DNA of 7,967 nucleotides from Propionibacteriaceae bacterium (GTDB taxonomy: Bacteria > Actinomycetota > Actinomycetes > Propionibacteriales > Propionibacteriaceae): positions 1 to 7,967 of the forward strand of contig JAISCH010000280.1 of the NCBI GenBank assembly GCA_031265725.1, in the 5' to 3' direction. Position 1 is the first letter of the stretch. Every line of letters starts with the position of its first letter. Of this stretch, positions 1 to 6,451 are shown in pieces. The translations under genes and the position numbers were made by a program. The notes beneath the pieces were generated by a model, which had not been told where the DNA came from, made no database searches, and saw only the letters and a program-made list of their open reading frames with translations.

Positions 1-164
1 AGTGTACTCGTGAGACTTAGCCGCTGCTCAGGTCGAGCCAGCACTACCTGAAGAGAGAGCTGGCTGCTGGCGCGGTTTCTTCGCCAAGTGGATCAAATCT
101 CAGCAGAGGTGTTGAGCCAACTCACAGCTACCCGTGCCGTCAGAGCGGGTGGGAGTGAATCGGC
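1..164. other. Non-coding left edge, downstream of the leftward operon
   Basis: No convincing gene lies wholly in this stretch. Reading leftward (minus strand), it follows the stop codon of the sugar ATPase. Most minus-strand frames close quickly. One frame stays open to the window edge from a GTG at 44-42 (VLARPEQRLSLTST), with only a weak AGG a few bases upstream, so it could be the first codons of a next operon gene such as a permease, but this is very uncertain. Two short dyads are present: ACCCG/CGGGT (130-134 with 146-150) and a 7-bp pair AGCCAGC/GCTGGCT (36-42 with 59-65). Neither is followed by a T-run on the minus strand, so neither is called a terminator. Confidence 0.5.
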
Positions 165-1079
165 TCAGCGACTGTGCTCGGTGCCGCTATGCCGGGCCAG
201 GGCTTGCGGACGGGGAGTGAGCCGGGTCGGCAGCGGCAGCGCGGCATTGATCTCAGTCAACGCCGTCGGCGGGGCGAGCGGGCTGCGCTCTTTGGTGGCG
301 CGAGTCAACTCGTTGGGGACGCCGGTGATGGCTGCGATTATGTCTTCATAGGTGACCTCGGACATCAGGCTTTCGCCGCTCACCCTTCCATGCCGCATGA
401 CGACGATCCGGTCCGCCACCGCTTGCACATCGGAGAGAGTGTGCGAGATGAACATCACCCCGTAGCCCAAATCGCGCAATTGCTCGATGAGGTTCAGCAC
501 TTCAGCGGTCTGGGTCACCGAGAGAGAGCTGGTCGGCTCGTCCATCACCACGATTCGCGGCGATCCGAGCATGGCCCGGGCGATGGCGGTGATCTGGCGC
601 TGCCCGGCAGAGAGATTGGCGACCAAGGTGCGTACCGGAGGTATCTTCGCGCCCAATTCGCGGAAGATGGTCCGGGCGATCTCCTCCATCTCGTTGTCAG
701 CGATAGTGACCGGCCCCGACAACTCCCGCCCGAGGAAGAGGTTCTGGACGATGCTCATGTTGTCGCACAGGGCCAGCTCTTGGAAGACGGTGGCGATCCC
801 GCGTTCCTGCGCAGCCGAAGGATTGGGGATCTCGATGGGCTCCCCGTCCCAATAGACTATGCCGGATTCCGGCCGGTAGACCCCGGCGATGGTCTTGGCG
901 AGCACTGACTTGCCAGCGGCGTTGTCACCGACCACGGCCACGATTTCGCGCGGATAGATGTCGAAGTCGACCTGGTCGAGCGCCTGCACCGATTTGAAGT
1001 TCTTGGAGACCTGACGGAAGGCGAGAATCGGTTGCCGGGTCTGCGGAGTGGGCGGAATGTCGCGGACCAGCGAGATCAT
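165..1079 (-). CDS. Sugar ABC transporter ATP-binding protein, single domain (FrcA-like)
   Basis: This 304-residue cytoplasmic ATPase should energise import of a sugar through a CUT2/ribose-type permease. Visible motifs in order are Walker A GDNAAGKS (51-58), Q-loop Gln100, ABC signature LSAGQ (156-160), Walker B IVVMDE (176-181) and the switch His213 in FISHT. One nucleotide-binding domain fills residues about 17-255. The last 50 residues are a proline-, alanine- and arginine-containing tail with no recognisable domain. The start at 1079 is chosen because GGAGG lies 7 bases upstream (1087-1091 on the plus strand) and the ATG overlaps the regulator's stop as ATGA, indicating translational coupling; the frame remains open further upstream but only inside the regulator gene. 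Several core motifs differ from consensus: Ala for the fourth Walker A Gly, Val after the Walker Ser, and LSAGQ for LSGGQ. No permease or binding protein accompanies it on this strand inside the window. The substrate is unknown. Confidence 0.9.
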   Translation of the reverse strand: MISLVRDIPPTPQTRQPILAFRQVSKNFKSVQALDQVDFDIYPREIVAVVGDNAAGKSVLAKTIAGVYRPESGIVYWDGEPIEIPNPSAAQERGIATVFQELALCDNMSIVQNLFLGRELSGPVTIADNEMEEIARTIFRELGAKIPPVRTLVANLSAGQRQITAIARAMLGSPRIVVMDEPTSSLSVTQTAEVLNLIEQLRDLGYGVMFISHTLSDVQAVADRIVVMRHGRVSGESLMSEVTYEDIIAAITGVPNELTRATKERSPLAPPTALTEINAALPLPTRLTPRPQALARHSGTEHSR

Positions 1080-2269
1080 GCGGACGCCTCCATCATCACC
1101 GAGGAGATCGGAAGCGATATCGAGTCGAAAGCGAAAGCTGCCGCGCCATAGACTGCGGCGTCCTCGCCCAGGATGGAAAGCTGCACGCGCGGCGGGTTGA
1201 GCGGATTGTGCAGCGAGTTGCGTTCGATAGCCGCTTCGAGCGGAGCGAGCAGGGCGACACCCGCGTCGGCCAACTCCCCGCCGATGACGATGAGTTCCGG
1301 GTTGACCAGATTGCACAGCGCGGAAAGGGCACCGCCGACGTAATGGGCGGCGTCGCTGATGACCCGCGAGCAACCGATATCTCCCTGCCTGGCCATGGTG
1401 ATCACATCGCGCAGAGTGACGTTCCCCACTGTGTTGCGCAACGAATTGACGATTGTTGTCGAGTTGACCATCACTTCCAGGCAGCCCCGGTTGCCGCAGT
1501 GGCAGAGGTCCCCGTTCTCCAGCACCCGGACGTGACCGATCTCACCGGCAGTGCCGTCGTACCCGCGCAGAATCTCGCCATTGGCCAAGATCCCGGCTCC
1601 GATGCCGTGCCCGATGGAGACGAAGACGGCGGACTGCGCCTCTTTTGCGATCCCGTGACGAGACTCGCCCAGCATGGCCAAGTTGGCTCCGTTGTCGACC
1701 ACCACTGGTTTACCCAGGCGGCGCGACATCGACTCAGCGATATGAACCTCGTCCCACCCGCGCAGCAGGCCGGGCACCGAGAGCATGTCAGTCTTGGGAT
1801 TGTACGGCGCGCAGATGCCCAACCCGGCTCCGAGCAATTCGCTGGGCGGAGCGCTGATCGACTCCAGCATGTCGGCAATCAACTGCGCGGCCCGGTCCAT
1901 GTCAGTGTCGTGCCGGTGGTCGGCGGGCAGTGGCAGCCGTTGCTTCGCAATGATCGAACCATTCGGGTCGGACAGCGCGACTATCAACGCCCGCGTCGAG
2001 AAGTGGATGCCGGCCACCAGACCCAGACCGCGCGAAAGCGTCACTTGGAAAGCGCGCCGTCCGGAACGAGTCACTTGAGTGGTGGTCACGATGCCCGCAG
2101 CCGCCAATTCGTTGACGATGATTGAGACCGTGGCAGTGGACAGTCCAGTGGCGTCAGCCAACTCGACCTGCGTCATCGCACCAAGACGTTTGATGGTGTC
2201 TAAGATCCGGGCACGATTGGCTTCTCGGAGTGAACTCTGAGATCCAGGCGGTACGCGGCCGATTGCCAT
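1076..2269 (-). CDS. ROK-family transcriptional regulator (XylR/NagC type)
   Basis: This 397-residue protein is a DNA-binding sugar-responsive regulator, normally a repressor. A winged helix-turn-helix occupies roughly residues 15-70, with the recognition region around LADATGLSTATVSIIVNEL (37-55). A ROK sugar-kinase-like domain follows: the DNGAN segment (192-196), a glycine-rich GHGIGAG loop (220-226), GEIGH (242-246), and the ROK zinc motif with His246, Cys256, Cys258 and Cys263 (CHCGNRGC). In ROK kinases the NDAN motif carries the catalytic aspartate; here that position is Gly194, so sugar phosphorylation is unlikely and a pure sensor role is inferred. The gene is divergent from the chvE-mmsAB importer, the classic position for its local regulator, and its stop overlaps the start of the ATPase gene. 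Its own start has no strong ribosome-binding site. The effector is probably a sugar or sugar phosphate, but which one cannot be read from the sequence. Confidence 0.95.
   Translation of the reverse strand: MAIGRVPPGSQSSLREANRARILDTIKRLGAMTQVELADATGLSTATVSIIVNELAAAGIVTTTQVTRSGRRAFQVTLSRGLGLVAGIHFSTRALIVALSDPNGSIIAKQRLPLPADHRHDTDMDRAAQLIADMLESISAPPSELLGAGLGICAPYNPKTDMLSVPGLLRGWDEVHIAESMSRRLGKPVVVDNGANLAMLGESRHGIAKEAQSAVFVSIGHGIGAGILANGEILRGYDGTAGEIGHVRVLENGDLCHCGNRGCLEVMVNSTTIVNSLRNTVGNVTLRDVITMARQGDIGCSRVISDAAHYVGGALSALCNLVNPELIVIGGELADAGVALLAPLEAAIERNSLHNPLNPPRVQLSILGEDAAVYGAAAFAFDSISLPISSVMMEASA
1087..1091 (-). promoter_or_regulatory. Ribosome-binding site of the single-domain ATPase gene
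   Basis: Read on the minus strand this is a perfect GGAGG seven bases before the ATG at 1079. It lies inside the last codons of the ROK gene. It settles the start of the ATPase, because the reading frame is otherwise open for another 98 codons upstream. Confidence 0.85.
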
Positions 2270-2297
2270 AACTGAATCTTAGCAAACCGTCGTCGTT

Positions 2298-2317
2298 TCA
2301 GATAGTGGACAATCTGA
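2298..2317. promoter_or_regulatory. Inverted repeat TCAGAT-N8-ATCTGA, possible operator near the ROK promoter
   Basis: Six-base perfect arms (2298-2303 and 2312-2317) flank an 8-base spacer, 28 bp upstream of the ROK start codon. The position would allow autoregulation. The 7-mer ACAATCT in its right half recurs at 2368-2374, beside the other dyads. Function is inferred from position and symmetry only. Confidence 0.35.
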
Positions 2318-2372
2318 GCTGATCGCAAGCGGACGTAGAATTAGAGAAGTAAAGTCACAAACTGATAACAAT

Positions 2373-2400
2373 CTCAAATGGGTTTGAGTTACAAACTCAA
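2373..2400. promoter_or_regulatory. Nested inverted repeats (three TTGAG half-sites), candidate ROK operator
   Basis: Two dyads share a middle half-site. CTCAAA (2373-2378) pairs with TTTGAG (2383-2388) across 4 bp, and TTGAGTT (2384-2390) pairs with AACTCAA (2394-2400) across 3 bp. The two dyad centres are about 11.5 bp apart, close to one helical turn. ROK regulators bind inverted repeats in AT-rich DNA as dimers or tetramers, and this site sits in the shared promoter region, so it is the best operator candidate for the neighbouring ROK protein. The assignment is inferred. Confidence 0.55.
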
Positions 2401-2410
2401 CAGTACTAAT
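2384..2410 (+). promoter_or_regulatory. chvE: Possible promoter of the chvE-mmsA-mmsB operon
   Basis: A TTGAGT element (2384-2389) and an ACTAAT element (2405-2410) each match four of six consensus bases, but the 15-bp spacing is short. If real, the nested dyads would cover the -35 element and spacer, so a bound regulator would block the polymerase. The leader would be about 100 nt. This is a weak call made by eye. Confidence 0.3.
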
Positions 2411-2500
2411 GTCATCTCTGACGCCGGACCCACCTGGGCGAGGCAGCTACGAAGAAGTAACGTGAAGGACTCCAACGCAGGAAGACCTTCAGAAAACCCC

Positions 2501-2508
2501 AGAAGGGA
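2501..2508 (+). promoter_or_regulatory. chvE: Ribosome-binding site of chvE
   Basis: AGAAGGGA ends 8 bases before the ATG at 2517 and is a good purine-rich match to the 16S rRNA tail. It supports the start that places a complete signal peptide and lipobox at the N-terminus. Confidence 0.7.
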
Positions 2509-2516
2509 CGATCTTT

Positions 2517-3635
2517 ATGGCAAAACGTAAGATCATCGCAGCGCTGGCCGCCATGGCAATCGGATTCACCGTATTGGCAGGCTGCTCAACCGAACGCCCG
2601 GTGGGCACCCCGACCACTGACCCCACCGAAGCAGCGGGTGGTGGCCTGATCGGGATCACGATGCCGACCAAGAGCCTGGAACGCTGGAATAACGACGGTG
2701 CCGAATTGGACCGCTTGCTCAAAGAGGCTGGCTATCAGACCCAACTCGACTACGCCGACAACAAGCCCGAAGAGCAGGTGAAGCAACTGGAGAACCAGAT
2801 CAACTCCGGTGCCAAAGTGTTGGTGATAGCTTCCATCGAATCCAAGGCATTGCTACCCACCCTGCAGAAGGCCGCTGACGCGGGCATCAAGATTCTCGCC
2901 TACGACCGGCTGCTGATGGACACCCCGAATGTCGATTACTACGCCACCTTTGACAATGAAAAGGTCGGCACGCTGCAAGGCACCTTCCTGGAAGAGCAGC
3001 TTGGCCTCAAAGAGGGCAAAGGCCCGTTCAGCCTGGAGCCTTTCGCTGGCAGCCCGGACGACAACAACGCGAGCCTGTTCTTCAAGGGCGCTTGGGACAT
3101 CCTGAACCCCTATGTGGAATCCGGCAAGCTGGTCGTCAAGTCTGGCAAGGCCCCGAAGACCCTTGCGGATTGGACCTCCATCGGCATCCTGGCTTGGAAG
3201 ACTGAGACCGCCCAATCTGAAATGGAGAACCGGCTCAACTCCTTCTACGGCGACTCCAAGGTGGACGCCGTGCTCTCTCCCAATGACTCGCTGGCGCTGG
3301 GTATCGCCCAGGCTTTGGAGTCGAAGGGCTACAAGGTCGGCTCCGACTGGCCACTGCTCACCGGACAGGACGCCGATGTGGCCAATGTGAAGAACATCCT
3401 GGCTGGCAAGCAGTCGATGACAGTCTGGAAGGACACCCGCGAACTGGCCAAGCAGGCCGCCAAGATGGTCGATCAAATCATCAAGGGACAGACCGTAGAC
3501 ACCAATAACAACACCTATAAGAACAACAACAAGACCGTCCCCACCTATCTGCTTGATCCGCAGACCGTGGTGCAGGACCAAGTCCAAACCGTGTTGGTTG
3601 ATTCTGGATTCATTTCGGCTGACAAGCTGAAGTGA
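2517..3635 (+). CDS. chvE: Multiple-monosaccharide ABC transporter substrate-binding lipoprotein (ChvE-like)
   Basis: This 372-residue extracytoplasmic protein should bind aldose monosaccharides and deliver them to the MmsB permease. The N-terminus has a short basic stretch (KRK, 3-5), a hydrophobic core and a lipobox LAGC with Cys23 as the lipidated residue, so the mature protein is membrane-anchored. A Thr/Pro/Gly-rich linker runs to about residue 43. The periplasmic-binding-protein type 1 sugar fold follows, with ChvE-type motifs AYDRLL (128-133), EPFAGSPDDNNA (174-185), SPND (254-257) and GQDAD (283-287). The Asn, Asp and Arg residues in these motifs typically contact sugar hydroxyls in the family. 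Length is normal for a ChvE homologue with a lipoprotein leader. It is the first gene of the operon, separated from mmsA by a structured 103-bp gap that may raise its expression above the membrane components. The exact sugar range (glucose, galactose, xylose, arabinose and others are known for the family) cannot be read from the sequence. Confidence 0.95.
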   Translation: MAKRKIIAALAAMAIGFTVLAGCSTERPVGTPTTDPTEAAGGGLIGITMPTKSLERWNNDGAELDRLLKEAGYQTQLDYADNKPEEQVKQLENQINSGAKVLVIASIESKALLPTLQKAADAGIKILAYDRLLMDTPNVDYYATFDNEKVGTLQGTFLEEQLGLKEGKGPFSLEPFAGSPDDNNASLFFKGAWDILNPYVESGKLVVKSGKAPKTLADWTSIGILAWKTETAQSEMENRLNSFYGDSKVDAVLSPNDSLALGIAQALESKGYKVGSDWPLLTGQDADVANVKNILAGKQSMTVWKDTRELAKQAAKMVDQIIKGQTVDTNNNTYKNNNKTVPTYLLDPQTVVQDQVQTVLVDSGFISADKLK

Positions 3636-3650
3636 GTTGACCACCCGTGA

Positions 3651-3689
3651 GGGGTGTGGCGCACCCGAGTGGAGCGTGCTCCACACCCC
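3651..3689 (+). other. Stable intercistronic hairpin between chvE and mmsA
   Basis: GGGGTGTGG (3651-3659) pairs perfectly with CCACACCCC (3681-3689). After one C/T mismatch the stem continues with GCAC (3661-3664) and GTGC (3676-3679), leaving an 11-nt loop. No T-run follows, so it is not a classical intrinsic terminator. A 3'-end stabiliser of the chvE message, or a partial attenuator giving excess binding protein, is more likely. A competing small hairpin, CACCC (3642-3646) with GGGTG (3652-3656), would disrupt the main 5' arm. Confidence 0.65.
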
Positions 3690-3690
3690 G

Positions 3691-3704
3691 AAACGGAAAT
3701 AATT
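3691..3704 (+). repeat. Direct repeat copy 1 of the mmsA start region
   Basis: This 14-mer AAACGGAAATAATT recurs 40 bp downstream at 3731-3744 with a single difference (A to G), which turns ATA into the ATG start codon of mmsA. Copy 1 can fold with TTCCCGTT (3703-3710) through AACGG/CCGTT pairing, AA/TT pairing and a bulged C. Confidence 0.6.
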
Positions 3705-3725
3705 CCCGTTCCCGTATAGCAAATC

Positions 3726-3730
3726 AAGGA
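3726..3730 (+). promoter_or_regulatory. mmsA: Ribosome-binding site of mmsA
   Basis: AAGGA lies 8 bases before the ATG at 3739. It supports independent translation initiation of mmsA despite the long gap after chvE. Confidence 0.7.
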
Positions 3731-3744
3731 AAACGGAAATGATT
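3731..3744 (+). repeat. mmsA: Direct repeat copy 2, spanning the mmsA start codon
   Basis: AAACGGAAATGATT matches copy 1 (3691-3704) at 13 of 14 positions and contains the mmsA start codon. Its AACGGAA part can in principle pair with the same TTCCCGTT segment (3703-3710) that copy 1 can pair with, giving two exclusive folds. Confidence 0.6.
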
Positions 3745-5280
3745 GAAACCCCGATCTTGGAGATGAACGACATTTCGATGGAGTTCCCAGGGGTCAAGGC
3801 GCTGTCAGAGGTCAATTTCCAAGTGCGGGCGGGAGAGATCCACGCGATCTGCGGAGAGAATGGCGCTGGCAAGTCCACGCTGATGAAAGTGCTCTCCGGC
3901 GTCCACCCGCATGGCAGCTACTCCGGGCAGATCACCTACAAAGGCGGAGCTTGCAACTTCCGCACGATCCGCGACTCCGAGGCGCGCGGCATCGTCATCA
4001 TCCATCAGGAATTGGCCCTGATCCCATTTCTGTCCGTAGCCGAGAACATCTTCCTCGGCAACGAGCGCGCCAATCATGGCATCATCGACTGGGGGCAGGC
4101 GAATAAGCAGGCAGCGCAGTTGTTGGAACGAGTGGGCCTGACTGAGAATCCGCGCACCAATATCGTTGACATTGGCGTTGGCAAGCAACAACTTGTCGAG
4201 ATTGCCAAAGCTCTCGCCAAACGAGTCGAGCTGTTGATTCTGGACGAGCCGACTGCGGCCCTCAACGACGATGACTCCGAGCATCTGCTCAACATCCTGC
4301 GCCAACTCCGCGATGAGGGAGTCACTTGCATCATTATCTCGCACAAATTGGGCGAGATCATCAAGATCGCCGACTCCATCACAGTCATCCGCGATGGCAA
4401 GGTGATCGAGACGCTGAACGTGGAAAAGGACCAGGTGAACGAGGAACGGCTGATCAAAGGCATGGTCGGGCGCGAGATGAACAACCGCTTCCCCGAACAC
4501 CAGCCCAAGGTGGGTGAGGAAATCTTCCGCATTGAGAATTGGACGGTACACCACCCCATCGACGTGCAGCGCGTGATGGTAGACCAGGTCAATCTCGATA
4601 TCCGGGCCGGTGAGATCGTCGGACTGGCCGGATTGATGGGGTCTGGCCGCACTGAGCTGGCGATGAGCGTCTTCGGGCGCACTTACGGCGCTGACATCTC
4701 CGGAAATGTTTATCTCAAAGGTGTCCAAATCTCCACCCAGACTGTTGAACAAGCCGTACACAATGGTCTGGCTTACGCCAGTGAGGACCGTAAGCGTTAT
4801 GGTCTCAATCTGATCCAGTCGGTGAAAGAGAATATGACCGCCGCCGCACTTGGCAAACTGGCGAAATACGGTGTAATTGAGACGAACGCCGAAACCAAAG
4901 CGGCCAATCAACTCAAAGATGAACTCACCGTGAAGACACCGACAGTGGAGTCTCCAGTGGGCAAACTCTCCGGCGGCAACCAGCAGAAAGTATCCTTGGC
5001 GAAATGGGTATACACCGATCCAGAAGTGTTGATTCTGGACGAGCCGACTCGCGGCATCGACGTGGGTGCCAAATATGAGATTTATCAGATCATCAACAAC
5101 CTGGCCAATCAGGGGAAGGCGGTATTGGTGATCTCTTCCGAGCTTCCGGAATTGATCGGAATCTGTGACCGGATCTATGCCCTCAGCGAGGGGCGGATAA
5201 CTGGTGTGGTGGACCGTGCTGACGCCACCCAGGAATATCTGATGAATTTAATGACCCAAGAGACAAAGAAAGCGTCCTGA
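3739..5280 (+). CDS. mmsA: Multiple-monosaccharide ABC transporter ATP-binding protein (MmsA/GguA)
   Basis: This 513-residue cytoplasmic protein carries two fused nucleotide-binding domains and powers sugar import through MmsB. Domain 1 has Walker A GENGAGKST (39-47), Q-loop Gln90, a variant signature IGVGKQQ (145-151), Walker B LLILDEP (165-171) and switch His202 in IISHK. Domain 2 has a degenerate Walker A, GLMGSGRT (298-305), with Arg in place of the Lys, but a good signature LSGGNQQ (410-416) and Walker B VLILDEP (430-436). This asymmetry is normal for CUT2-family sugar ATPases: the intact Walker A of domain 1 works with the intact signature of domain 2. The domain 1 text, including the DIGVGKQQLVEIAKAL stretch, closely resembles GguA from memory. 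The gene has its own AAGGA site and ends one base before the mmsB start. Length is full and no break is seen. Confidence 0.96.
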   Translation: MIETPILEMNDISMEFPGVKALSEVNFQVRAGEIHAICGENGAGKSTLMKVLSGVHPHGSYSGQITYKGGACNFRTIRDSEARGIVIIHQELALIPFLSVAENIFLGNERANHGIIDWGQANKQAAQLLERVGLTENPRTNIVDIGVGKQQLVEIAKALAKRVELLILDEPTAALNDDDSEHLLNILRQLRDEGVTCIIISHKLGEIIKIADSITVIRDGKVIETLNVEKDQVNEERLIKGMVGREMNNRFPEHQPKVGEEIFRIENWTVHHPIDVQRVMVDQVNLDIRAGEIVGLAGLMGSGRTELAMSVFGRTYGADISGNVYLKGVQISTQTVEQAVHNGLAYASEDRKRYGLNLIQSVKENMTAAALGKLAKYGVIETNAETKAANQLKDELTVKTPTVESPVGKLSGGNQQKVSLAKWVYTDPEVLILDEPTRGIDVGAKYEIYQIINNLANQGKAVLVISSELPELIGICDRIYALSEGRITGVVDRADATQEYLMNLMTQETKKAS

Positions 5281-5281
5281 C

Positions 5282-6451
5282 ATGGCTAGCTTCAAAGACA
5301 GTATTGGCGGCAGTTTGCGCCAGTACGGCATCATGGTCGCCCTGATATTGGTGGTGGCATTTTTCGCGGTGTTCACCCAGGGGATGTTGTTGAACCCGGA
5401 CAATGTGGCGACACTCATCCTGCAGAACGCCTATGTGCTGATCCTGGCTATTGGCATGGTGATGGTGATTGTGGCCGGGCATATCGACTTGTCAGTCGGC
5501 TCACTGGTCGCTTTCATCGGCGGCGTGCTCGGCTGGGCCATCATCAACTGGAATTGGCCTTGGCCGTTGGCGATTCTGCTGGCGCTGGTGATCGGCGTGC
5601 TGGTCGGTGCCTGGCATGGATTCTGGGTGGCGTACGTGCGGATCCCGGCGTTCATCGTCACCTTGGCCGGGATGCTGGTCTTCCGTGGTTTGGCGCTGAT
5701 GATCGCTGGCATAACGATCGCTGGATTCGATCAGGGTTTCATCCAGATCTCTTCCGGAAAACTTCCGCAGACCTTCTTCATCGCGCATTTGGACGGGTTG
5801 ACGCTGATTATCGGCGTGATCGGGGTGGCCGGTTTGATCTGGTCGCAATTCCGCTCCCGGGCGGCGCAACTCAAGCACGGCATCGCTGCTGAGCCTATCG
5901 GTTTGATGATCGGCAAATTAGTGGTGATCTCCGTCGCCATCATGGCGGTGACAGTGCGACTGGCCGAGCCGCGCGGCTTTGTGCCCTATCTGTTGGTGTT
6001 GATCGGAGTCTTGATCTTCACTTACAGCTTCGTGCTGAACCGCACCGTCTTCGGTCGGCATATCTACGCCATCGGTGGCAATCTGAACGCCGCCATCCTC
6101 TCTGGTATCAACACCGCCCGGACCAATTTCATGATCTTCGTCCACATGGGGCTGCTGTCGGCGATAGCCGCGATTGTGATGACTTCGCGGGCTGGTGCCG
6201 CGACGGCGTCGGTCGGCCAGAACTACGAGTTGGACGCCATCGCCGCGTGCTTCATCGGTGGCACGGCGGTGACCGGCGGAGTGGGAAGGATTTCCGGAGC
6301 AATGGTCGGCGCGCTGATCATGGGCGTGCTGAACATGGGTCTGTCGATTGGCAAAGTCGATCCAGCCCTGCAGCAGACCATCAAGGGTTTGGTGCTGCTG
6401 GGAGCGGTGGTCCTGGATTTGCTTTCAAAGCGCCGCGCCCAGGTAGCGTAA
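5282..6451 (+). CDS. mmsB: Multiple-monosaccharide ABC transporter permease (MmsB/GguB)
   Basis: This 389-residue integral membrane protein should form the sugar channel of the ChvE-MmsA-MmsB importer. It has about ten or more hydrophobic helices, among them roughly 14-34, 42-63, 94-118, 122-144, 171-188, 233-252, 285-300, 337-357 and 367-383. Family hallmarks include GHIDLSVGS (66-74), IPAFIVTLAGMLVFRGLAL (121-139) and the cytoplasmic coupling-loop segment GRHIYAIGGNLNAAILSGIN (258-277), which is expected to touch the ATPase. The opening SLRQYGIMVAL resembles GguB proteins. The ATG follows the mmsA stop by one base with only a weak purine stretch upstream, so translation is probably coupled to mmsA. 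It is the last gene of the operon; no clear intrinsic terminator follows. Confidence 0.95.
   Translation: MASFKDSIGGSLRQYGIMVALILVVAFFAVFTQGMLLNPDNVATLILQNAYVLILAIGMVMVIVAGHIDLSVGSLVAFIGGVLGWAIINWNWPWPLAILLALVIGVLVGAWHGFWVAYVRIPAFIVTLAGMLVFRGLALMIAGITIAGFDQGFIQISSGKLPQTFFIAHLDGLTLIIGVIGVAGLIWSQFRSRAAQLKHGIAAEPIGLMIGKLVVISVAIMAVTVRLAEPRGFVPYLLVLIGVLIFTYSFVLNRTVFGRHIYAIGGNLNAAILSGINTARTNFMIFVHMGLLSAIAAIVMTSRAGAATASVGQNYELDAIAACFIGGTAVTGGVGRISGAMVGALIMGVLNMGLSIGKVDPALQQTIKGLVLLGAVVLDLLSKRRAQVA

Larger units (their letters stand above)
2270..2516. promoter_or_regulatory. Divergent promoter/operator region between ROK regulator and chvE
   Basis: This 247-bp gap must hold the promoters of both the leftward regulator-ATPase operon and the rightward importer operon. 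It is visibly more AT-rich in its middle part (about 2335-2412) than the flanking genes. It contains at least three inverted repeats, listed separately. No small coding frame with a good ribosome-binding site is seen in it. No riboswitch or RNA gene was recognised. Confidence 0.8.

Noticed and set aside
130..150. ACCCG/CGGGT dyad after the ATPase as a terminator
   Set aside because: The stem is only 5 bp with an 11-base loop and has no T-run on the minus strand.
1080..1373. 98-codon N-terminal extension of the ATPase frame inside the ROK gene
   Set aside because: It is Arg/Pro/Gly-rich shadow sequence of the ROK gene in another frame. The GGAGG site and ATGA overlap place the true start at 1079.
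1208..2125. Long plus-strand open frame (305 codons)
   Set aside because: It is antisense to the ROK gene, whose motifs are unambiguous, and it shows no recognisable domain or good ribosome-binding site.
2853..3878. Long minus-strand open frame (341 codons) over chvE
   Set aside because: It is the antisense shadow of the chvE gene and the mmsA start; no family motif is visible in it.
4627..4656. Missing Walker A lysine in the second domain of MmsA as a sign of decay
   Set aside because: Arg in place of Lys in the second domain is normal for this sugar-ATPase family; the rest of the gene is intact.
3805..4911. Long minus-strand open frame (368 codons) over mmsA
   Set aside because: It is antisense to a clear double-domain ATPase and has no plausible function of its own.
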